DNA of 34,459 bases from NCBI GenBank assembly GCA_028278325.1, contig JANQEO010000039.1, positions 116,255 through 150,713 of the forward strand, given 5' to 3'. This stretch comes from Candidatus Binatia bacterium (lineage in GTDB: Bacteria; Desulfobacterota; Binatia; UBA1149; JAJCZL01). The translations under genes were made by a program, and so were the position numbers. The notes below the pieces were generated by a model. It saw nothing but the letters and a program-made list of their open reading frames with translations, ran no database searches and had not been told where the DNA came from. Shown piece by piece: positions 1 through 7,204 of the stretch; the first letter of the stretch is position 1; every line of letters begins with the position of its first letter.

Positions 1-744
1 CTCGAGGCCGGCCGTCAGCCTGAGGCGGCTCTCCAGCACTTCCACGTGGGTAACGGCCAGGACGTTGCCGGCCACGTCAGCACTTGCGGTGATGCTGACC
101 AGCAGGCCGTCGCTCAGGCCGGAGGGCGGAACGTTTACCAGGGCCGCTCCCGCGAAGTCCACGTTGATCGTCCTCAGATCGAAAGACTGGGCGGTGTCGT
201 CGAGGTTCTTGATGCGCCCCTTGACCTCGAACGGGGCGCCGGGGGCCAGGGCCGCCAGGCGCGTCACACGCACGACTCCGTCGGCATCGACGAAGCCGCT
301 GACCTCGACGAGTTGGTTCTGGACCAGGGTGGGAAGAGTCACGCCGTCGAAAACCGTGTCGTTTCGGAACACCAAGGTCTGACCGAGCACGCGCGCTTCT
401 CTGCCGGGTAAGTCCACACTTCTCACTGGACCTCTGAGCACACGGTCGAAGCGGACGCTGTCGGCAACCCCGGTCTGGGTTGCTTCGTCGATCGTGCCCG
501 TGACGGTCACTACCATACCCAAGCGAAGGTCGAGCTCATTGGCGGGCACACCGTTGACGAGCACGTCGGCCATGCTGATGTCGAACTCGATGTCGTTTAC
601 GAAAATGCTCCCGAAGTCGCCGATGACGCCTTGGGCGATACCGGTGCCGCCGATTCCGCCGCCGCTGGTGCTACCGCATCCGCCGCCCAGGCAGGCGATC
701 GCGAGCAATGTGGAGGAAAGGACAATAATGCAGGATTTCTTCAA
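1..744 (-). CDS. DUF5666-type lipoprotein (3' end beyond the window)
   Basis: This frame is open from a TTG at 744 to the window edge (248 codons, no stop). A GGAGG at 755-759 on the minus strand, nine bases upstream, decides the TTG start. The N-terminus has a basic start (MKKS), a hydrophobic stretch and cysteines at 18 and 23, so it is probably exported and lipid-anchored. A Gly/Ser-rich linker follows. Repeated beta-rich units then carry the pattern 'G.I...FVN...F.....V.VNG.....L.LGM.V.V.G', which I recognise as DUF5666, small OB-like repeats of unknown function. The start lies one base past the stop of the DUF6502 gene, so the two are almost certainly co-translated. DUF6502 and DUF5666 genes are often neighbours in proteobacteria, but no function is established for the pair. 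Confidence 0.8.
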   Translation of the reverse strand, partial: MKKSCIIVLSSTLLAIACLGGGCGSTSGGGIGGTGIAQGVIGDFGSIFVNDIEFDISMADVLVNGVPANELDLRLGMVVTVTGTIDEATQTGVADSVRFDRVLRGPVRSVDLPGREARVLGQTLVFRNDTVFDGVTLPTLVQNQLVEVSGFVDADGVVRVTRLAALAPGAPFEVKGRIKNLDDTAQSFDLRTINVDFAGAALVNVPPSGLSDGLLVSITASADVAGNVLAVTHVEVLESRLRLTAGLE

Positions 745-745
745 G

Positions 746-1591
746 TCAGTTGTCCTCCGAAATGTCTTCTTCGAAGTAGTAGATCCCCACCGCCACTCTC
801 TTGCGTCCGTCCCCCTTCACGCCCGTGTTGGAATCCCGGTCTTCTTCGGCCATGGCTCGGTCGAGCTTTTCCAGGAGTCTCTGAGCCAGCTTGCGTGCCA
901 TAGCGTTGAAGTCCTCTTGCGGCTCGGAGGGAAGGTTGTCGTAGGAGACTTTTCTCTGGAAGTAGGCGTCTTCGGGATCGCATTGAAGGTTGTGTTCGAT
1001 GCAGGTGATCAGGTCGGAGACGTCCTGACCGAGGATCTGTAGCTTGTCGGCTTCTCCCGTGCGTGGGACGTATGCGCGTGCGACCAGTCTCAGCCTGCCG
1101 TCCGCCGCCCGATCGACGGCACCTACACGCTCGAACTCGTCGAGGATGGCGCGGGGGGTGACATCGCCGCTGTATTCCCTGACCAGTTCGGTGAAGCTCG
1201 GCGATGCCCCTTCGAAGGGTAGGGGCGCGGGCCTTCCCGCCCGGTCGGCGAATCGGGCGTCTTTCGCCCAGCCGGTGATCACGCGCGCCGCGCGGTTGTA
1301 GCGTTGTGCGGCGGCGCTGTCGTCGGGTTGTTCCAAGAGACGAAGGCGGCGGATTTCCTTTCTCGAGACTCCGGTGATGACAGAGACCCTCGAGACCGTC
1401 TGAGCCCGCCCCTCTATGCGAAAGTCCTCGCTGGCGACGTCCACATAGACGCCCTTGGCGAGCTCGGCGAAGGCTCCGTACGGCACGCCGTAGCGAAGCA
1501 GAATTCTCACAAGTGGCCTGAGCAGTTTGCGTACGGCGGCGGCCAGCGCATCTACACTACTCTCGGCCTGACGTGTCCTGCTTGGGCTCAT
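746..1591 (-). CDS. DUF6502 family protein
   Basis: This 281-residue soluble protein matches the DUF6502 family by its N-terminal signature: LLRPLVRILLRYGVPY followed by FAELAKGVYVDVA. Next comes a helix-turn-helix-looking segment (SRVSVITGVSRKEIRRL), which suggests DNA binding or regulation, though this is inference. The C-terminal third is helical and charged. I chose ATG 1591 because family members usually begin close to this motif. An in-frame ATG at 1654 has a better Shine-Dalgarno (AAGGTGAG), but it would add about 21 atypical residues encoded by AT-rich, intergenic-looking DNA. The gene is followed immediately by the DUF5666 lipoprotein and is served by the symmetric promoter near 1694-1722. 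Confidence 0.75.
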   Translation of the reverse strand: MSPSRTRQAESSVDALAAAVRKLLRPLVRILLRYGVPYGAFAELAKGVYVDVASEDFRIEGRAQTVSRVSVITGVSRKEIRRLRLLEQPDDSAAAQRYNRAARVITGWAKDARFADRAGRPAPLPFEGASPSFTELVREYSGDVTPRAILDEFERVGAVDRAADGRLRLVARAYVPRTGEADKLQILGQDVSDLITCIEHNLQCDPEDAYFQRKVSYDNLPSEPQEDFNAMARKLAQRLLEKLDRAMAEEDRDSNTGVKGDGRKRVAVGIYYFEEDISEDN

Positions 1592-1603
1592 TTTCCCAAT
1601 GAG
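1587..1603. repeat. Inverted repeat over the DUF6502 start codon
   Basis: CTCATT and AATGAG form a six-base-pair stem around a five-base loop. It covers the ATG at 1591, so in the DUF6502 mRNA it could mask initiation. Only the symmetry is seen; the role is inferred. Confidence 0.4.
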
Positions 1604-1671
1604 AATAGTCCATAAGTTATTGAGTTTTAAAGTCTTTATGCACAAGCATGGCACTCACCTTGAAAACCCTC

Positions 1672-1722
1672 TTGTGGGCCGCTCAGAATTGGGATTATAA
1701 TCCCAAATAGTGGCAGCTACAA
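1672..1722. promoter_or_regulatory. Symmetric bidirectional promoter with perfect palindrome
   Basis: A perfect 18-bp palindrome, TTGGGATTATAATCCCAA, lies at 1689-1706. Because of the symmetry it carries a consensus -10 TATAAT on both strands (plus 1696-1701; minus 1699-1694). Each has a plausible -35: TTGTGG at 1672-1677 for the plus strand (18-bp spacer) and TTGTAG at 1722-1717 for the minus strand (17-bp spacer). Predicted leaders are about 90 bases on both sides, toward the Cys-rich gene (ATG 1800) and the DUF6502 gene (ATG 1591). The GGGATT/AATCCC arms could also be an operator. The region is notably AT-rich compared with its surroundings. Confidence 0.65.
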
Positions 1723-1799
1723 TCACTTCTCTCGAGAGCGCCGCGTGGGCTGGCCGAGCCAGCGTGGGCGGCGTGCGGCGAGATCCAAGGAGATAAGAC

Positions 1800-2366
1800 A
1801 TGGTCCCGAAATCGATACTTACCGCGGCCCTTACGGCCGCGATCTTGTTCACGGCAGCGGGTACGGCGAGAGCAACCGTCGACCGTTGCCCGCCCGGCTG
1901 CGTGCCCGATGACCACTGCGTGGTACTGTGCAAGTCCCACAAGCGCGCTTGCCTCCATCGCGCTTTGCTGGAGCGCCGGCGTTGTAACATCGAGTGCCTC
2001 GAAACCAGCGACGACCGTACCGAACTGAAGCGCTGCACTCACAAGTGCAGCGTTGCTTACCGGCGTGCGAAGGCCGAGTGCTCGGAACTCAAGCCGGTAT
2101 GCCGCGAGATCTGTCGTCCCCCCAAGAAAGACCCGGCATGCGTCAAAGAGTGTGCGATCGAGGGGCGTGAGTGCGTAGCCGACGTTTTGGAGAAAGGACG
2201 CAAGTGCGCCGCCGAGTGCGACAACGTGACCGAAGCCGAGCAGGGCGGATGCCTACGCATGTGCTGGAAGGAAGCGAAGAAGGGAGCCCGTGAGTGTTAC
2301 GAGCTCTTCCACGGGTGCGTCGACGATTGTCCGGATATCAGCATTGATGTGCTGACCAACGAGTAG
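1800..2366 (+). CDS. Secreted cysteine-rich protein with repeated CX3C pairs
   Basis: This 188-residue protein starts with a clear signal peptide (residues 1-25, ending AGTARA) and has an AAGGAG ribosome-binding site eight bases before the ATG. The mature part contains 22 cysteines and many Lys, Arg and Glu. Eight of the cysteine pairs have CX3C spacing (CVVLC, CNIEC, CTHKC, CREIC, CVKEC, CAAEC, CLRMC, CVDDC), with a further single cysteine between many of them. The regular spacing in otherwise helical, charged sequence suggests tandem disulfide-bonded alpha-hairpins, comparable in geometry, not demonstrably in ancestry, to twin-CX3C proteins. Metal binding or a structural extracytoplasmic role are both possible. 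I do not recognise a named family. It is transcribed divergently from the DUF6502/DUF5666 pair. Confidence 0.8.
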   Translation: MVPKSILTAALTAAILFTAAGTARATVDRCPPGCVPDDHCVVLCKSHKRACLHRALLERRRCNIECLETSDDRTELKRCTHKCSVAYRRAKAECSELKPVCREICRPPKKDPACVKECAIEGRECVADVLEKGRKCAAECDNVTEAEQGGCLRMCWKEAKKGARECYELFHGCVDDCPDISIDVLTNE

Positions 2367-2392
2367 CTGTCGCTCTCCGTCGACGGCGAAGC

Positions 2393-2426
2393 GGCCCTCG
2401 CGCCTGCCTCCTGGGGCGCGGGGGCC
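2393..2426. terminator. Strong hairpin between convergent genes
   Basis: GGCCCTCGCGCC and GGCGCGGGGGCC pair over 12 bp with one G-U, around a 10-base loop, in the 106-bp gap between the convergent Cys-rich gene and ferredoxin gene. There is no clear T-tract on either side, so a bidirectional termination role is inferred from position only. Confidence 0.45.
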
Positions 2427-2472
2427 GACTCGCTCTTCGAACCCCGCGGACTTGGATTCCTCCAGATCCCGG

Positions 2473-2832
2473 TCAGTCCAGCCTTTGCTCCATGAACTTG
2501 TACTTGTCCACGGGCTTGCCGCCGATCAGATGCTTTTGGATTATCTGCTCGAGCACTTCCGGGTTGCAGGAGTGGTACCAGACGCCTTCGGGGTAGACGA
2601 CGGCGATTGGGCCGGCCTTGCATACGCGTAGACAATCCACCTTGGAACGGTAGACTCCGCCTTTTCCCTCCAGGCCCAACTCCTTCAGCCGCTTCTTGAG
2701 AAAACGCCAGGAAGCCTGGCCGTCGGCGCGCTTGGCGCACTTGGCCTTGGCAGGCTCGGCACAGATGAAGATATGACGATCGAGCTTGCCCACCCCGAGG
2801 CTGCGGGCGATCTTCTTGAGTCTGGCAGTCAT
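2473..2832 (-). CDS. Thioredoxin-like (2Fe-2S) ferredoxin
   Basis: This 119-residue protein belongs to the thioredoxin-like [2Fe-2S] ferredoxin group, related to the Aquifex-type ferredoxin and to NuoE. The evidence is the order of features: [14 protein letters not shown] near residues 19-32 supplies the first two cysteines, and [22 protein letters not shown] near 66-87 supplies the second pair followed by the family's Pro-Glu-Gly-x-Trp-Tyr loop. It would be a soluble one-electron carrier. It is the last gene of a minus-strand group, 31 bases after the caspase-like lipoprotein and behind the SDR gene. The partner enzyme is not evident from context. Confidence 0.85.
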   Translation of the reverse strand: MTARLKKIARSLGVGKLDRHIFICAEPAKAKCAKRADGQASWRFLKKRLKELGLEGKGGVYRSKVDCLRVCKAGPIAVVYPEGVWYHSCNPEVLEQIIQKHLIGGKPVDKYKFMEQRLD

Positions 2833-2863
2833 TACTATTGCTCTCGCGGCTGGTTGATTCGGT

Positions 2864-4777
2864 CTATACGGGAGCAGCGCCGATGCGCACTCTCACCGTC
2901 AACAAGTTAGAGTCGCGCAGCACATCGAGCAACCTCACCTCGTCGACGATCGAGGTGAGGACCCACTCGCGAATCCGGTTGCGTTCCACGAAATGAGACC
3001 CGGGCGGCCCCAGGACTATGTCGCCTTGTCTCAATCCGCCTTTCTCTGCGGGTGAACCCGGCACCACCCGAGTGATGCGAACGGCCCCCGGCTCCAGGTC
3101 CAGCGCGCGCCTTTCGTGGCTCTGTAGGTGCGCGTACTCGATGCCCAGCCAGCCGGGCAGGACGTTTGCCAGCAGCTCCATCTCGTCGATCAGAGGGGGG
3201 AAGGGCGGAGGCAAGGCCCTGGCCCTGCGTGACGGGCGCGTGGCCCTGCCGATGGTCAGATCCTCACAGGCGACCAGTGCTTCGAAGGCCTGCCGTTGAT
3301 CTGCTCCGGCAACCCGATCCAGGTAGACGAGGCCGGCTATGCGCGTCAGCAAGGCACGCATCCGAAGCACCACGGCGCGCCTCACCTCCATTCGGTAGCT
3401 TGCGGTTTGTGACTCCGCCGCAATCGTCTTGAGGGCGTGGAGTCGGTCGCTGGTGGCCTGGTCTTTCTCGGTGAACTCCACGAGATCCTCGAGTAGCCAG
3501 GCGCTCAAGCGGCGCTTGCCGTCGTTGTCGAGGTCGGCGACGAAGGCTTGCTGGATGTAGTCACGCCAGAAGGGAAAGGTCTGCAGGAAGCGCGCGAAGT
3601 TTTCCCGTTTGAGATCGAGCAGCGCCCCCTTCCAGCGTTTCGCGTAGCTCGCCAACTCATTGGCGAGTGCCGGGATTCTGCGCGCGCGCTCGTCGAGTTC
3701 CTCGAGCGAGCGGGGCCCGAAGGAGCCGAAGGCGTGCCCCAGGTGATCGATGCGCGAGAATTCGTCGTCGTAGTGCAGTTCGTCCTGCCAAGCCTGGCTC
3801 AGCAGAGAATCCACCAAGCTGTCGAAGGTAACGCGGCGTACGGCAGCCTCGCGCCTGAGGAGGTCTTTGATGTAGCCGTCTGAGGTGCGGTTGGGAACAT
3901 CGGGCGTGCGGTCGCTGAGCAGCACGCGGTCGTGGGCTTCCGACAGATTGCCGTAGAGGTTGATTCCTTCGAAGAAGCGGAAGGAGTGACCGACATTGTC
4001 CTTGCCGCGGTTCTCCGGGTAGCAGCCGTATGCCGGACGGTCGGCGGCGGACGAGTAATAACCGCACACATCTCCCGAAGGCTCGCCCCTGAGATCGTAC
4101 ATCAAGTTGGCGAAAGATCCCGAGAAGCACTGGGACATCAGCGACACGATACGTATGCCGGCGGGCAGCCGGTCCAGCATCATGCCGAACTCTTTCACCG
4201 ACAGGGATTCTCCCCACAACACGATGGTATTGTTGTCGAGGTTGGCTTCGTTCTTCTTGCCGTGATCGGTGACGTAGATGAGCAGCGTATCGCCCGCCTC
4301 GAGGCGAGGGCCGTGTTCGTGGACCCATTGGTTGAGCGCCGCTTTCGATGCCGGCGCCGTCCATACGTCATCGAGCTCGGTGTTCTCGAGACGGATCTCG
4401 GTGCGTAGGCTGTTGCCGATCGGCAGCCCTTCGATCAACCAGAAGTCGGCTTCGGGCTGGCGGTCACGCACGGCCAGATCCGGGGCGGGGTCGTGACCGT
4501 CGCTGCTGAACACGAACAGCCTCTCGTCCGGCACGCCGCGCTCGCGCAGCAGGCCAAGGAGCTCACGCACGTGGAGAAGGTGGGACTGATAGTTCTGACG
4601 AGCGTTGCCGCCGCCGTTTATCAGAATGGCCCAAGTTTCGCCGCGCCGGGTGTCTTCTGCTTGCTTGATCCGGTCCGGACGCTCGCCGCTTTGCTGACGG
4701 GGGCCGGCGTCGGTGCACGCCGACAGGGCCAAGCAGGCCAGAGTGGCCAGCAGTACCGGCCGCGCGTGGCGTGTCAT
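2864..4777 (-). CDS. Lipoprotein with caspase-like (clan CD) peptidase domain and C-terminal PDZ
   Basis: Start taken at ATG 4777 (637 residues), which gives a textbook lipoprotein signal peptide with lipobox LSAC at Cys21; an in-frame ATG at 4816 would put 13 residues before it. Residues about 47-240 form a caspase/legumain-like fold: a WAILINGGG strand, then strands ending in the catalytic His (YVTDHG, H172) and the catalytic Cys ([11 protein letters not shown]217), the two hallmarks of clan CD. A roughly 300-residue helical region follows, then a PDZ domain (about 545-637) with a WLGIEY strand and a [14 protein letters not shown] core. A lipid-anchored, extracytoplasmic cysteine peptidase or sensor is implied; the substrate is unknown. 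It sits 13 bases behind the SDR gene and ahead of a ferredoxin. Confidence 0.8.
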   Translation of the reverse strand: MTRHARPVLLATLACLALSACTDAGPRQQSGERPDRIKQAEDTRRGETWAILINGGGNARQNYQSHLLHVRELLGLLRERGVPDERLFVFSSDGHDPAPDLAVRDRQPEADFWLIEGLPIGNSLRTEIRLENTELDDVWTAPASKAALNQWVHEHGPRLEAGDTLLIYVTDHGKKNEANLDNNTIVLWGESLSVKEFGMMLDRLPAGIRIVSLMSQCFSGSFANLMYDLRGEPSGDVCGYYSSAADRPAYGCYPENRGKDNVGHSFRFFEGINLYGNLSEAHDRVLLSDRTPDVPNRTSDGYIKDLLRREAAVRRVTFDSLVDSLLSQAWQDELHYDDEFSRIDHLGHAFGSFGPRSLEELDERARRIPALANELASYAKRWKGALLDLKRENFARFLQTFPFWRDYIQQAFVADLDNDGKRRLSAWLLEDLVEFTEKDQATSDRLHALKTIAAESQTASYRMEVRRAVVLRMRALLTRIAGLVYLDRVAGADQRQAFEALVACEDLTIGRATRPSRRARALPPPFPPLIDEMELLANVLPGWLGIEYAHLQSHERRALDLEPGAVRITRVVPGSPAEKGGLRQGDIVLGPPGSHFVERNRIREWVLTSIVDEVRLLDVLRDSNLLTVRVRIGAAPV

Positions 4778-4790
4778 GACGCCACGTTGC

Positions 4791-5570
4791 TTAGATGCAG
4801 GTCGAAAGCCCTCCATCTACCGGTATCACCGCTCCGGTGACGTAGGCTGCGGCGCGCGAGGACAGGTAAAGAGCGATTCCGGCCATGTCATCCGGGTTCC
4901 CGATCCGGTCGAGCGGAACTGAGGCCCGTATAGCGTCGCCGAAGTTCTCGAGGGTCTCCTGCATCATCTTGCTCTCGAAAGGGCCCGGCGCGACGGCGTT
5001 GACCGTTATGTTACGTGGAGCCATCTGCCGCGCCAGAACTCTCGTGAGGTGGTGCACCGCCGCCTTGCTCGTCGAGTAGGCGTAGGTTTCGAGGACGGGT
5101 ACGTGCAGTCCGTCGACCGAGCCGATGTTGATCACTCGGGCGGGATCGTCAGCGCTCGCCGACGCCTCGAGTAGCGAGAGCACTTCGCGCGTGAGGAAGA
5201 AGATGGCCTTCACGTTGAGTGCCAGAACCTTGTCCCAGGCGGCGTCGGGGTAGTCGGCCAGGGGCGCGCCCCAGTTGGCGCCGGCATTGTTGACGAGCAC
5301 GTCGAGCTTGCTCTCACACGACGACAGCTCTGACGCGAGATGTTTGGCGCCGGCTTCGTTCGACAGGTCGGCCGGTAGGGAGATGCAAGTGCCCGAAGCC
5401 GAAAGCTCTTCGGCAACCCCGTCGCAGACTTCGGCCTTGCGGGAGGAAATGTAGACCTTCGCGCCGCCTTCGACGAAGCCCCGCGCGATCATGAGACCTA
5501 TGCCGCGGGAACCGCCGGTGACCAGGACAATCTTGCCGGATACGGAAAAAAGATCTTTAGCCTCGCTCAC
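4791..5570 (-). CDS. Short-chain dehydrogenase/reductase, RhlG-like
   Basis: This 259-residue classical SDR has the Rossmann cofactor motif TGGSRGIG (18-25), NNAG (94-97), catalytic Ser151 (INIGSVDG) and the YSTSK tetrad segment (Tyr165, Lys169), ending with the usual VTGAVIPVDGG. The Ser-Arg after the glycine motif and Arg44 favour NADPH. From memory the nearest match is Pseudomonas RhlG, an NADPH-dependent beta-ketoacyl reductase: both share GGSRGIG-MIA, LVNNAG-WGA, PARVINIGSV and VIP-DGG. The substrate is therefore probably a hydrophobic ketone or ketoacyl thioester, but SDR specificity cannot be read from sequence. The start is GTG 5570 with AGGAG eight bases upstream. Confidence 0.85.
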   Translation of the reverse strand: MSEAKDLFSVSGKIVLVTGGSRGIGLMIARGFVEGGAKVYISSRKAEVCDGVAEELSASGTCISLPADLSNEAGAKHLASELSSCESKLDVLVNNAGANWGAPLADYPDAAWDKVLALNVKAIFFLTREVLSLLEASASADDPARVINIGSVDGLHVPVLETYAYSTSKAAVHHLTRVLARQMAPRNITVNAVAPGPFESKMMQETLENFGDAIRASVPLDRIGNPDDMAGIALYLSSRAAAYVTGAVIPVDGGLSTCI

Positions 5571-5639
5571 CTTGTCGACTCCTGCGCCTCGCGTTGAATA
5601 GGGTGGCTCATACCACGCAGTCCAGGTCTTGCACAGGCG

Positions 5640-7025
5640 TCATTCGGCTTCCAGTACTACCACGCGCCGGCTCGCGAACGCGGGCACTTCTTCTCCGATG
5701 AAGGCCATGCGAAAGGTGTCGTGTTCGCCGGGCCGGATACTCTTTACCTGAGTGTCCTCGACGGCGAGGTCGCCGCCGTAGGGCCGTGCGTCTAGCAAGG
5801 GTTCCGCGCCGCGGTTGAAGCCTTCCTCGTAGTAAACGACCTTTCCCTCGGTATCGAGGAGTTCGAAGCGCAGGCGTACGTGATGAAGCGCCTGCGACGA
5901 CACGTTCGTGACGTGACCCTTCACGACGAAGAGCCCTTTCTTGTTCAGACCGTCAGCCCCCATGTCACTGACGGCGAACCCGGACAGTCCCGTCCAGTAG
6001 CTCTCTACTTCCGAGACCACCGCGCGCGAAGTTGCATCGGCGACGGCGCCGTTTCGGGGTTCCGCGGGCGGCTGCCACAGTTCGGTGTCGGGATGGAACA
6101 GGGTCCAGGCGAACCAGTACGCCACCACCGAGCGGAACGGCCCTTCCTCCCAGTTCGCGTATGCGCCGGCATCGCGTCCTTCGTAGGTGCCGACGGTTAT
6201 CGACCTGCCTCCGACGGTCTCGGTGAGGCTGTCACCGTGGCGGCGCAGCTGTTCGAGTGGATATGCGCGCGAGACACCTCCCGCGACGATACCCAGCACC
6301 TTGTCCTTGGGCCGCAGCCGGACGTCGCTGAACCCGCGCGCGAAAACGGGAAGGGCCTGTGATGATCCGTAACCGCCATAAGGATCGTGGAGGTAATCGC
6401 GGCGGTGGCCGGTATCAGGCGACAGCACCAGCGTATCGGGGTGCATGCGCAGCCACTGATGCCAGGTGGTCGATACGCTCGGCACCGTTTCGAGCGCGGT
6501 GCCGGTCTGTTCGCCGGTGACCGCGCTTTCTCCTAGTTGTGACCACAAGCTGCCGCTTTGGTGGTCGTACATGAGAACGTTGCTGTTGTAGAGGCGTCCC
6601 GAGACCCCGAAGGAGCGTAGGCTGCCTCCGGCACGCCGATCGAATACCAAGCTGCTACCGGTCAGCGGACAGTAGGTTACGGCGACGGGTTGCTCGGCGA
6701 CGGTGTCATTGACGACTTCGTGCCAGTTGAGGATGCGCAAGGGATAGGCTTTGGCGCTGCCGGCCAGGGTGATGCCTACGACCAAATCCTCGTCACGGAG
6801 AAAGTCGGCTTCGGAAGCTTCTACGAAGACCGGCTCCATGATCGCAGGGATCCCGTCCTTCGGCGGACCGCCCGAAAGTATCTCTTCGACGGGAACGCTG
6901 TGCTTGGAGAAGTCGAACTCGGGGTCGGTGCGTCCGGCTCTGGATTCGCAGGCCGCCAAGCTGCCCGCCACGAGCGACGCCAAGACCGCTACGGGTACCA
7001 ACGGAGAACGAAACGCGAATCGCAT
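5640..7025 (-). CDS. DUF3179 lipoprotein with C-terminal FxLYD-like domain
   Basis: This 461-residue protein begins with a lipoprotein signal peptide (SLAAC at about residue 25) behind a GGGAGG site. Residues about 45-330 are a DUF3179 domain: KDGIPAIMEPVF, ILNWHEVVNDT, VTYCPLTGSSLVFDR, LYNSNVLMYD and SLWSQL are its conserved stretches. The conserved Cys in 'TYCPLTGSS' could bind a metal, but the domain has no established activity. The last 100 or so residues (KGHVTNVSSQALHHVRLRFELLD...) look like an FxLYD-type beta-sandwich. It is transcribed alone, divergently from the flavoprotein at 7205. Confidence 0.85.
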   Translation of the reverse strand: MRFAFRSPLVPVAVLASLVAGSLAACESRAGRTDPEFDFSKHSVPVEEILSGGPPKDGIPAIMEPVFVEASEADFLRDEDLVVGITLAGSAKAYPLRILNWHEVVNDTVAEQPVAVTYCPLTGSSLVFDRRAGGSLRSFGVSGRLYNSNVLMYDHQSGSLWSQLGESAVTGEQTGTALETVPSVSTTWHQWLRMHPDTLVLSPDTGHRRDYLHDPYGGYGSSQALPVFARGFSDVRLRPKDKVLGIVAGGVSRAYPLEQLRRHGDSLTETVGGRSITVGTYEGRDAGAYANWEEGPFRSVVAYWFAWTLFHPDTELWQPPAEPRNGAVADATSRAVVSEVESYWTGLSGFAVSDMGADGLNKKGLFVVKGHVTNVSSQALHHVRLRFELLDTEGKVVYYEEGFNRGAEPLLDARPYGGDLAVEDTQVKSIRPGEHDTFRMAFIGEEVPAFASRRVVVLEAE

Positions 7026-7046
7026 GGGCCAGACCTCCCGGCGCTT

Positions 7047-7141
7047 ACCGTTTGATTCCTACGGTCTTGGACGGCGTTTGTTACCGCATTTTCTTGCCTA
7101 CTTGCGGATGCAACGCGAACGGTAACTTACGCGCAAACGGT
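7047..7141. promoter_or_regulatory. Nested inverted repeats in divergent promoter region
   Basis: ACCGTTTG (7047-7054) is repeated inverted as CAAACGGT (7134-7141). Inside them, GTTACCG (7080-7086) is repeated inverted as CGGTAAC (7120-7126). They lie between the divergent DUF3179 and flavoprotein genes and may be regulator sites; no confident -10/-35 pair was assigned. Confidence 0.35.
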
Positions 7142-7204
7142 CCGTAGGTCCGGGCGCTGCGACATGCTAAGACGATGCGGGCGCCAGCCCCAGAGGTGAG
7201 AAAA

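Noticed and set aside
1655..2042. Two overlapping minus-strand frames opposite the Cys-rich gene
   Set aside because: The plus-strand frame has a signal peptide, ribosome-binding site and regular cysteine spacing; the antisense frames have none of these.
3657..4364. 235-codon minus-strand frame inside the caspase-like gene
   Set aside because: It is Arg/Gly/Pro-rich shadow coding of the same strand in another frame; the caspase/PDZ frame has clear motifs.
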